Source of the DNA: QZKY01 sp964488675
GTDB lineage: Bacteria; Pseudomonadota; Gammaproteobacteria; Burkholderiales; Burkholderiaceae_D
Direction of reading: 5' to 3'
Assembly (NCBI GenBank): GCA_964488675.1
Contig: CAZAWA010000005.1
Location: 1-42,696, forward strand
Length of the DNA: 42,696 nucleotides
The stretch's first letter is position 1; every line of letters starts with the position of its first letter. Made by a program: the position numbers and the translations under genes. Positions 36,092 through 42,696 of this stretch are shown here, piece after piece. The notes below the pieces were generated by a model. That model made no database searches, was not told the origin of the DNA, and saw nothing but the letters and a program-made list of their open reading frames with translations.

Positions 36092-36925
36092 ATGCTAAAT
36101 GTAGACTTGCACAGCCATTCCAATGTTTCGGATGGCGTATTGAGCCCTGAGGCGCTGGTTGAAAGAGCCAGTGAGAACAGAACCGATGTCATGGCACTGA
36201 CCGACCACGACGAGGTGCAGGGCATACCTGAGGCGAGGTCCGCAGCAAAGAAATATGGCGTGAAGTTTGTGCCCGGCGTAGAAATTTCGACTACCTGGGC
36301 AGGCGCCACCGTCCATATTGTCGGACTCAACATCGACGAAACCAACCCGGATCTGGTTCGCGGCCTGGCGGAAACGCGACACGGCCGCGTGGAGCGCGCG
36401 ATGGAAATGTCGCTCCGGCTGGAGCGCGTCGGAATTTCCGGCGCCTACGAAGGCGCGATGAATCTGGTCAGCAACCCTTTTCTGGTATCCCGCAAGCACT
36501 TTGCACGCTATCTTGTTGCTGCTGGACACTGCAAGGATATCCGGGAAGCCTTTCGCCGCTATCTGGTCGAGGGCAAGCCGGGCTATATGCCGCACCACTG
36601 GGCCAGCCTGGAAGATGCGGTTAGCTGGATTCGAGGTGCGGGCGGTGTGGTGGGCATTGCGCATCCGGGCCGATATCGTTTCAGCGATCTGGTTTTTGGC
36701 GCCTTCTTCGAGGAATTCAAACATCTTGGCGGCACGATGATTGAGGTCGTGACCGGGAGCCACTCGCCCGACCAGTACCTGAAGTTTGCCAAGGTCGCCA
36801 GGGATTACGGTTTTCTGGCTTCCCAGGGGTCGGATTTTCATGCGCCGGATGAATCGCGGGTTGACATCGGCATGCTGCCCCCATTGCCGGAGGGCGTGGT
36901 GCCTGTCTGGAAAGACTGGTACTAA
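36092..36925 (+). CDS. PHP-domain phosphoesterase (TrpH/YciV, RNase AM type)
   Basis: A 277-aa metal-dependent phosphoesterase of the PHP family. Metal motifs are DLHSHSNVSDG at the N-terminus, LTDHDE, PGVEIST, a mid-protein GIAHPGRY and the final GSDFHAPDE. The E. coli relative (YciV/RNase AM) is a 5'-3' exoribonuclease that trims rRNA 5' ends and degrades short nucleotides; the same activity is likely but not shown here. The gene lies upstream of yciO, site-2 protease and trpS, a familiar proteobacterial neighbourhood, though here htpX intervenes. The ribosome site is weak. Confidence 0.9.
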   Translation: MLNVDLHSHSNVSDGVLSPEALVERASENRTDVMALTDHDEVQGIPEARSAAKKYGVKFVPGVEISTTWAGATVHIVGLNIDETNPDLVRGLAETRHGRVERAMEMSLRLERVGISGAYEGAMNLVSNPFLVSRKHFARYLVAAGHCKDIREAFRRYLVEGKPGYMPHHWASLEDAVSWIRGAGGVVGIAHPGRYRFSDLVFGAFFEEFKHLGGTMIEVVTGSHSPDQYLKFAKVARDYGFLASQGSDFHAPDESRVDIGMLPPLPEGVVPVWKDWY

Positions 36926-37042
36926 GCTGTCATCCGCTCTCATGCGACATCTTGGCACGCCGTTTCGCTGCTATCATTCTGATCTTGATTTTTCCGGCTG
37001 TCAGCCTCATCTGACGACACAGATCTGATTTGCGAGGAAGCC

Positions 37043-37918
37043 ATGAAACGAATTTTTCTGTTTGTCCTGACCAACATTGCCGTGATGGTGGTGATGTCGG
37101 TTGTCCTGTCCTTGCTGGGCGTCAACCGCTATCTGTACGGCAGTGGGTTGAACCTTGTCAGCCTGATGGCTTTTTCCCTGGTTGTAGGTTTTGCCGGCTC
37201 GATAATTTCTTTGCTGCTTAGCAAGCAGATGGCCAAATGGTCCACGGGTGCCCGCGTGATCGAACACCCGATGAATTCGACCGAATTATGGTTGCTTGAT
37301 ACCGTAAACGGACTGGCGACCCGTGCCGGCATAACAATGCCGGAAGTCGCCGTCTACGACGGCGAACCCAATGCGTTTGCAACCGGGGCATTCAGGAACT
37401 CGGCGCTGGTTGCGGTCTCGACTGGCCTGCTTCAGGGTATGACCCGGGAAGAAGTCGAGGCGGTGCTCGGGCACGAGATCGCGCATATTGCCAATGGCGA
37501 CATGATTACCATGACGCTGATACAGGGTGTGGTGAACACCTTCGTGATTTTCCTGTCGCGCGTGGTCGGATTTGTTGTGGACAGGATGATTCTCAGAAGT
37601 GAAAACAACCGTGGCCCTGGCTTTGGTTACATGATTACCGTCATCGTTTGCCAGATTGTGTTCGGCCTTGCCGCATCGCTGATCGTGGCCTGGTTTTCCC
37701 GCCAGCGCGAGTTTCGCGCCGACGCCGGTTCGGCGCTGCTGCTGGGCAGCCGGACACCGATGATCCAGGCTCTGAAAAGGCTGGGTGGCATGGAACCGGG
37801 CGGCTTGCCACAATCACTGGCTGCGGCCGGCATCAGCGACAGGCCGGGATTTATGGCGCTTTTTTCCACCCACCCGCCGATTGAGGATCGCATCGCCGCG
37901 CTGCAGGGTATAAAATAG
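37043..37918 (+). CDS. htpX: Membrane zinc metalloprotease HtpX
   Basis: A 291-aa M48-family protease in the inner membrane that helps clear misfolded membrane proteins. It has two N-terminal hydrophobic helices, the zinc site HEIAH (H144, E145, H148) and two more hydrophobic segments downstream (VVNTFVIFLSRVVGF and a second near residues 195-215). The third zinc ligand Glu lies in the REFRADAGSA block. GAGGAAG precedes the ATG. Length matches E. coli HtpX (293 aa). A heat-shock promoter is expected from the family, but I could not identify one with confidence. Confidence 0.95.
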   Translation: MKRIFLFVLTNIAVMVVMSVVLSLLGVNRYLYGSGLNLVSLMAFSLVVGFAGSIISLLLSKQMAKWSTGARVIEHPMNSTELWLLDTVNGLATRAGITMPEVAVYDGEPNAFATGAFRNSALVAVSTGLLQGMTREEVEAVLGHEIAHIANGDMITMTLIQGVVNTFVIFLSRVVGFVVDRMILRSENNRGPGFGYMITVIVCQIVFGLAASLIVAWFSRQREFRADAGSALLLGSRTPMIQALKRLGGMEPGGLPQSLAAAGISDRPGFMALFSTHPPIEDRIAALQGIK

Positions 37919-37965
37919 GCGGTTTTGGATGTCGGCGGAGATGAATCTGCCAACGCAATCGACAA

Positions 37966-38589
37966 ATGGGACAGTTCTTTCAAATTCATCCGGACAATCC
38001 GCAGCATCGATACATCAAGATGGCTGCGCAGATTGTCCAGTCAGGCGGCATTGTGGCCTTGCCGACGGATTCCTGCTACGCGCTGGTTTGCCGGTTGGAC
38101 GACAAGAATGCGGCCGACAGGCTGCGGCGCATCCGGGGGGTGGATGAGAAGCATCACCTTACGCTGCTGTGCCGGGATCTGAGCGAGGTCGCATCCTACG
38201 CCAAGGTTGACAATCGTCAGTACCGCCTTCTGAAGGCCGCAACGCCGGGTTCGTTCACCTTCATTCTTCCCGCCACCAAGGAAGTCCCTCGCCGTCTCAG
38301 CCATCCGTCACGCAAGACCATCGGTCTGCGGGTGCCGGACAACCGGATTGCGCTGGCGCTGATGGCGGAAATGGGCCAGCCCCTGCTAGGCGCGACGCTC
38401 ATTTTGCCGGGCGACACCGATCCCCTGACCGATCCGGACGAAATTTGCGAGCGCCTCAAATCGCAGGTCGATCTGGTGATTGATGGCGGTGCATGCAGTT
38501 TTGTGCCGACAACCGTGATCGACCTCAGTGCCGACGACCCGGTTCTGGTGAGGCAGGGTCAGGGCGATGCCAGCGCGTTTGGCTTTTAG
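37966..38589 (+). CDS. yciO: Sua5/YciO-family protein
   Basis: A 207-aa protein with the YrdC/Sua5 fold. Blocks are GGIVALPTDSCYALVCRL, LRRIRGVDEKHHLTLLC, then a PGSFTFILPA strand and KTIGLRVPDN. TsaC/Sua5 members make threonylcarbamoyl-AMP for the t6A tRNA base, but the YciO branch has little of this activity in vivo and its role is unclear. The context next to a PHP gene, site-2 protease and trpS points to the YciO branch. The ribosome site is weak. Confidence 0.88.
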   Translation: MGQFFQIHPDNPQHRYIKMAAQIVQSGGIVALPTDSCYALVCRLDDKNAADRLRRIRGVDEKHHLTLLCRDLSEVASYAKVDNRQYRLLKAATPGSFTFILPATKEVPRRLSHPSRKTIGLRVPDNRIALALMAEMGQPLLGATLILPGDTDPLTDPDEICERLKSQVDLVIDGGACSFVPTTVIDLSADDPVLVRQGQGDASAFGF

Positions 38590-38671
38590 AGATGCATTTA
38601 ACGGCTCACCCGATGACTGACGGTATTGCGGATTGGGCGTTTCGTGGTCGCGGTCTGATAAAATCCGGCGG

Positions 38672-39325
38672 ATGAACAACATCATTCAGACGGTCGCAGT
38701 GTATGCGCTGCCGATATTGCTGGCGATAACGCTGCATGAGGCGGCGCATGCGTTCGTGGCAAATTACTTCGGTGATTCGACTGCCTACGCCGAAGGCAGG
38801 ATGACGCTGAACCCCCTCAAGCACATCGACATTTTCGGCACAATCCTGATCCCGCTGGTGCTTTTTCTGGCAAACAGCCCCTTTTTGTTTGGCTATGCCA
38901 AGGCCGTGCCGGTCAATTTTAGTCGCTTGAGAAATCCCAGGCGCGATTCCGCGCTGGTGTCGCTGGCCGGTCCAATGGCCAATCTGATCATGGCCTTGCT
39001 GTGGCTCATCTACCTGATGGCACTGCAAAAATTCCGCGTTCAGGAAGAATTCATGCTGCGCGTCGGCGCTGCGGGCCTTCAAATCAATCTGGTGCTGTTT
39101 GCGTTCAACCTGTTCCCGCTGCCGCCGCTTGACGGTGGCCGCATCCTGACCAGCCTGCTGCCTTACAAACTGGCATACCGGTTCTCGCAAATTGAACCCT
39201 ACGGCATTTTTATCCTTTTGGCGCTGATGTTCTTCAAGGTGCTCCATTTCTGGATGATCCCGCTGATGATGGGCGCGAAATTTTTTCTGGAACTGCTGGT
39301 TTATCCACTGAAATTACTACTTTAA
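38672..39325 (+). CDS. Site-2 protease family (M50) membrane peptidase
   Basis: A 217-aa integral membrane metalloprotease. The ATG at 38672 follows a CGGCGG stretch; an in-frame TTG at 38633 would add 13 unlikely residues. The zinc motif HEAAH is H22-E23-A-A-H26 in the first transmembrane helix, and the second motif is NLFPLPPLDGGR. Five or six hydrophobic segments are present and no PDZ domain is, so this is the short group seen next to trpS in many proteobacteria, whose substrate is unknown. It lies 10 bases upstream of trpS and is probably co-transcribed. Confidence 0.92.
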   Translation: MNNIIQTVAVYALPILLAITLHEAAHAFVANYFGDSTAYAEGRMTLNPLKHIDIFGTILIPLVLFLANSPFLFGYAKAVPVNFSRLRNPRRDSALVSLAGPMANLIMALLWLIYLMALQKFRVQEEFMLRVGAAGLQINLVLFAFNLFPLPPLDGGRILTSLLPYKLAYRFSQIEPYGIFILLALMFFKVLHFWMIPLMMGAKFFLELLVYPLKLLL

Positions 39326-39335
39326 TTGACCGACC

Positions 39336-40538
39336 ATGTACCCTGACCGCGTTGTTTCCGGCATGCGCCCTACTGGCGCGATGCACCTTGGCCACTACCA
39401 TGGCGCCCTCAAGAACTGGATCAAGATGCAGTCCGAGCGCCCCTGCCTGTTCTTCGTCGCTGACTGGCACGCGCTGACCACCCACTACGATGAAGCCGAA
39501 AGCATCGAACAGAGCACCTGGGACATGCTGATCGACTGGCTTGCTGCCGGCGTCGACCCATCTCAGGCGACGCTGTTCATTCAGTCCCATGTGCCGGAAG
39601 TGGCCGAACTGACGCTGTTGCTGGGCATGTCAACGCCGCTGGGCTGGCTTGAGCGCGTGCCGACCTACAAGGATCAGATCGAAAAGCTCGCCCACAAGGA
39701 TTTGACCAATTACGGTTTTCTCGGTTACCCGCTGCTGATGGCAGCGGACATTCTGGTGTATCGCGCCAACATGGTGCCGGTAGGCGAGGATCAGATCCCG
39801 CATATTGAAATGACGCGTGAAATTGCGCGCCGTTTCAACAATCTCTACGGCCGTGAGCCGGGTTTTGAGGAAAAGGCGCAGTCCGCTGTCAAAAAACTCG
39901 GCAGCAAGCGCGCCAAACTATATGCCGAATTGCGCACCGGCTACCAGCAGGAGGGTGATGCTGAAGCGTTGTCGCAGGCGAAAGCCATGCTTGACGATGC
40001 GCAAAATCTGTCGATGATCGATCGCGAGCGGCTGTTCGGATATCTGGAGGGCAGTCGCAAACTGATTCTGGCTGAGCCACAGGCTTTGCTGACGGAGGCA
40101 TCGCGCTTGACCGGTCTGGACGGGCAGAAAATGTCAAAGAGCTATGGCAACGCGATTTCCCTGCGCGAGACCCAGGACTCACTGAGCAAGAAGGTTCGCA
40201 CCATGCCGACCGACCCGGCGCGCGTTCGTCGCACCGATGCGGGTGATCCTGCGCGTTGCCCGGTGTGGCAATTGCATCAAGTCTATTCCGACACTGACAC
40301 GAAAGATTGGGTGGTCAAGGGTTGCACGACAGCAGGAATAGGTTGCCTGGAATGCAAGCAGCCTGTGATCGACGCGATCTGGAAGGAGCAGGAACCGATG
40401 CACGAGCGGGCGCAGCCTTATCTGGATGAACCTTCTCTGGTGCGGGCGATCATTGCCGATGGCTGTGATGCGGCGCGCAAGCTGGCGCAGGAAACCATGC
40501 GCGATGTCCGCGAGGCGATGGGGCTCGGTTATACCTGA
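39336..40538 (+). CDS. trpS: Tryptophanyl-tRNA synthetase
   Basis: A 400-aa class I synthetase that charges tRNA-Trp. The HIGH-like motif is HLGH (17-20) after SGMRPTGAM, and the KMSKS loop is at 265-269. E. coli TrpS is 334 aa; the extra length includes a region with GCTTAGIGCLECKQPV (three cysteines), characteristic of the longer betaproteobacterial type. It follows the site-2 protease closely. Confidence 0.95.
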   Translation: MYPDRVVSGMRPTGAMHLGHYHGALKNWIKMQSERPCLFFVADWHALTTHYDEAESIEQSTWDMLIDWLAAGVDPSQATLFIQSHVPEVAELTLLLGMSTPLGWLERVPTYKDQIEKLAHKDLTNYGFLGYPLLMAADILVYRANMVPVGEDQIPHIEMTREIARRFNNLYGREPGFEEKAQSAVKKLGSKRAKLYAELRTGYQQEGDAEALSQAKAMLDDAQNLSMIDRERLFGYLEGSRKLILAEPQALLTEASRLTGLDGQKMSKSYGNAISLRETQDSLSKKVRTMPTDPARVRRTDAGDPARCPVWQLHQVYSDTDTKDWVVKGCTTAGIGCLECKQPVIDAIWKEQEPMHERAQPYLDEPSLVRAIIADGCDAARKLAQETMRDVREAMGLGYT

Positions 40539-40564
40539 GGCTTGCTTCTGCAGCCAGCTATCGT

Positions 40565-40593
40565 TTGCTGGGACTTCAATTATCGAGTACAAT
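40565..40593 (+). promoter_or_regulatory. Promoter of carAB
   Basis: TTGCTG (40565-40570) and TACAAT (40588-40593) are -35 and -10 boxes with an optimal 17-base spacer. The carA start lies 116 bases downstream, leaving a leader of about 110 bases in which I see no clear terminator hairpin. Confidence 0.65.
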
Positions 40594-40708
40594 TTGAAGG
40601 TTTACCTAATCAAACACTCGCCGTAGCGCCAACCACCCATAAGCAAATTGATCCAGCACGAAAACAGACTGGACTGGCGCAGCGCGGGAACAATATCAGG
40701 AGCTACTC

Positions 40709-41857
40709 TTGCTGCCCTTTCTATCTGGTCACGCCACCCCGGCAGTCCTTGCGCTCGCCGACGGGTCAATTTTCCGTGGCGTTTCAATTGGCGCCGCCGG
40801 ACACACCATCGGCGAGGTGGTGTTCAATACCTCAATGACCGGTTATCAGGAAATTCTGACTGATCCGAGTTACAGTCGACAAATCGTCACATTGACTTAT
40901 CCGCACATCGGCAATACCGGCATCAATCCGGAAGATGTCGAATCGAACAAGATTCACGCCTCGGGTCTCGTCATCAAGGATTTGCCGCTGCTGACATCCA
41001 ACTTCCGCAAGGCGCAAACCCTGGCGGAATATCTGGCTGCTGAGAATATCGTCGCCATTGCTGGAGTGGATACCCGTCGGCTCACGCGCGTGCTGCGCGA
41101 AAAAGGCGCGCAAAACGGCGCCATACTGGTCGGCGACGATCAATCGAAAGCCATGGCGCTGGCACGCTCCTTCCCGGGACTGGCCGGCATGGATCTGGCC
41201 AAGATCGTTTCCACCGCTCAGCCCTACGAATGGACCGAAACCGAGTGGAAACTGGGCAGCGGCTACGGACAGCGGACGGGTGGCAAATTCCATGTGGTTG
41301 CCTTCGACTACGGCGTCAAGCGCAATATCCTGCGCATGCTGAGCGAGCGCGACTGCAAGGTGACCGTGCTGCCAGCGCAGGCGACGGCGGCAGAAGCGAT
41401 AGTGCTCAATCCGGATGGAATTTTCCTCTCGAACGGCCCTGGCGATCCGGAGCCATGCGACTATGCCATCACTGCGGCAAAGGAACTGATTGATCGCGGT
41501 TACCCGACATTCGGCATCTGCCTGGGTCACCAGATCATGGCACTCGCATCCGGCGCAAAAACGCTGAAGATGAAGTTCGGTCATCACGGCGCGAACCATC
41601 CGGTGCAGGATCTCGACACGAAACAGGTGTTGATTACTTCGCAGAACCATGGTTTCGCAGTTGATACCGCAACGCTGCCGGCGAATTGCCGCGTAACCCA
41701 TCTATCCCTGTTCGACGGTTCGTTGCAAGGCTTTGCGCGCACCGACCAGCCGGCTTTCTGCTTTCAGGGACACCCGGAAGCGTCACCTGGCCCGAACGAC
41801 ATCGGCTACCTGTTTGATCGCTTTGTGGCGATGATGGAGAAAAAGAAAAATGCCTAA
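40709..41857 (+). CDS. carA: Carbamoyl-phosphate synthase small (glutaminase) subunit
   Basis: A 382-aa subunit that takes ammonia from glutamine and passes it to CarB to make carbamoyl phosphate for arginine and pyrimidines. The start is TTG, fixed by AGGAG 6 bases upstream (40698-40702) and by the family N-terminus (ALADGSIFRGVSIG). The class I amidotransferase triad is C271 (GICLGHQ), H355 and E357 (GHPEASPGP). It overlaps carB by 8 bases (ATGCCTAA). Confidence 0.96.
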   Translation: MLPFLSGHATPAVLALADGSIFRGVSIGAAGHTIGEVVFNTSMTGYQEILTDPSYSRQIVTLTYPHIGNTGINPEDVESNKIHASGLVIKDLPLLTSNFRKAQTLAEYLAAENIVAIAGVDTRRLTRVLREKGAQNGAILVGDDQSKAMALARSFPGLAGMDLAKIVSTAQPYEWTETEWKLGSGYGQRTGGKFHVVAFDYGVKRNILRMLSERDCKVTVLPAQATAAEAIVLNPDGIFLSNGPGDPEPCDYAITAAKELIDRGYPTFGICLGHQIMALASGAKTLKMKFGHHGANHPVQDLDTKQVLITSQNHGFAVDTATLPANCRVTHLSLFDGSLQGFARTDQPAFCFQGHPEASPGPNDIGYLFDRFVAMMEKKKNA

Positions 41858-42696
41858 GCGTACAGACATCAAAAGCATCCTGATCATTGGAGCCGGCCCG
41901 ATCATCATCGGCCAGGCGTGCGAGTTCGACTATTCCGGCGCGCAGGCCTGCAAGGCGCTGCGCGAAGAGGGCTACAGGGTCATCCTGGTCAACAGCAATC
42001 CGGCGACCATCATGACCGATCCGGAAATGGCCGATGTAACTTACATCGAGCCGATAACCTGGAAGGTGGTCGAGCGCATTATCGACAAGGAACGGCCTGA
42101 CGCCATCCTGCCGACCATGGGCGGACAGACTGCGCTGAACTGCGCGCTGGACCTGCACCGCAATGGCGTGCTGGAAAAATACAAAGTCGAACTGATTGGC
42201 GCCACGCCTGAAGCGATCGACAAGGCTGAGGATCGTTCAAAATTCAAGGCGGCGATGACCAGCATCGGTCTTGGCTCCGCGCGTTCCGGCATTGCCCACA
42301 ACATGGATGAAGCATGGGATGTGCAGAGGGAGTTGGGTTTTCCGGCCATCATTCGCCCATCCTTCACGATGGGCGGCACCGGCGGCGGCATTGCCTACAA
42401 CGAGGAAGAATTCGATGCGATCTGCAAGCGCGGTCTGGGGGCCTCTCCGACCAGCGAACTGCTGATTGAAGAATCCATGATCGGCTGGAAAGAGTTCGAG
42501 ATGGAAGTGGTGCGCGATTGCGCAGACAACTGCATCATCGTCTGCTCGATCGAGAACTTTGATCCCATGGGCGTGCATACCGGCGATTCGATCACGGTTG
42601 CGCCGGCGCAGACGCTGACTGACAAGGAATACCAGATCATGCGCAATGCGTCGATAGCGATCCTGCGCGAGATTGGCGTCGACACCGGCGGGTCGA
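41850..42696 (+). CDS. carB: Carbamoyl-phosphate synthase large subunit, N-terminal part (truncated by window end)
   Basis: The first 282 codons of CarB, running off the right edge; the full protein is normally near 1070 aa. The N-terminus KRTDIKSILIIGAGPIIIGQ and EFDYSGAQACKAL are typical. ATP-grasp features follow: VNSNPATIMTD, LPTMGGQTALN, RPSFTMGGTGGG and the acidic EMEVVRD block. It starts inside the end of carA (8-base overlap), so translation is coupled. Confidence 0.96.
   Translation, partial: MPKRTDIKSILIIGAGPIIIGQACEFDYSGAQACKALREEGYRVILVNSNPATIMTDPEMADVTYIEPITWKVVERIIDKERPDAILPTMGGQTALNCALDLHRNGVLEKYKVELIGATPEAIDKAEDRSKFKAAMTSIGLGSARSGIAHNMDEAWDVQRELGFPAIIRPSFTMGGTGGGIAYNEEEFDAICKRGLGASPTSELLIEESMIGWKEFEMEVVRDCADNCIIVCSIENFDPMGVHTGDSITVAPAQTLTDKEYQIMRNASIAILREIGVDTGGS

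Overview
The window looks like the chromosome of a betaproteobacterium (Burkholderiales or Nitrosomonadales type; I cannot fix the genus). The evidence is GC-rich core genes whose closest familiar forms are betaproteobacterial: lplT-aas, xth, mgtA-type, scpB-rluB, maeA, hslO, PHP/TrpH-yciO-site-2 protease-trpS, and carAB. The core is interrupted once, by an 18.2-kb mobile element that appears more AT-rich.

Left core (1-15695). An ArsR-type regulator, a lysophospholipid flippase (lplT) and a bifunctional acyltransferase/acyl-ACP synthetase (aas) form a leftward operon. Next come an Mss51-C-like protein of unknown function, exodeoxyribonuclease III, a Mg2+ P-type ATPase, the coupled scpB-rluB pair, a TauE/SafE permease, a 2-hydroxycarboxylate (malate/citrate) transporter and an NAD-malic enzyme. 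The last two are adjacent and probably form a malate uptake and oxidation unit.

Mobile island (15696-33939). It is bounded by perfect 22-bp terminal inverted repeats and an 8-bp target duplication (CAATTAAA), and it carries one intact IS1595-family transposase. I read it as an IS1595-type transposon with a large passenger load. The cargo is a 162-aa coiled-coil/winged-helix-like protein, an HTH-HNH regulator-like protein, and a tight four-gene operon. The operon encodes (1) a pPIWI-RE-associated REase-fold nuclease, (2) a DinG/XPD-type Fe-S helicase, (3) a 3124-aa protein whose first ~930 residues are a pPIWI-RE (prokaryotic PIWI with conserved Arg and Glu), followed by linkers, coiled coils and a STAND/AAA-type ATPase with a winged helix, and (4) a 402-aa protein ending in a HEPN-like R-x4-H motif. 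Genes 1-3 match the known pPIWI-RE three-gene cassette, thought to act against plasmids and phages. The ATPase fusion, the HEPN-like partner and the transposon carriage are the unusual parts. Four copies of a GYGTACCA half-site, two upstream of the HTH-HNH gene and two upstream of the operon, suggest that one regulator controls both promoters.

Right core (33940-42696). The element sits just beyond the terminator of hslO (Hsp33). Further on are a gamma-carbonic-anhydrase-like protein, a 614-bp gap with a perfect 13-bp-arm palindrome, a PHP phosphoesterase, htpX, a YciO-type protein, a site-2 protease, trpS, carA and the start of carB, which runs off the end of the window.
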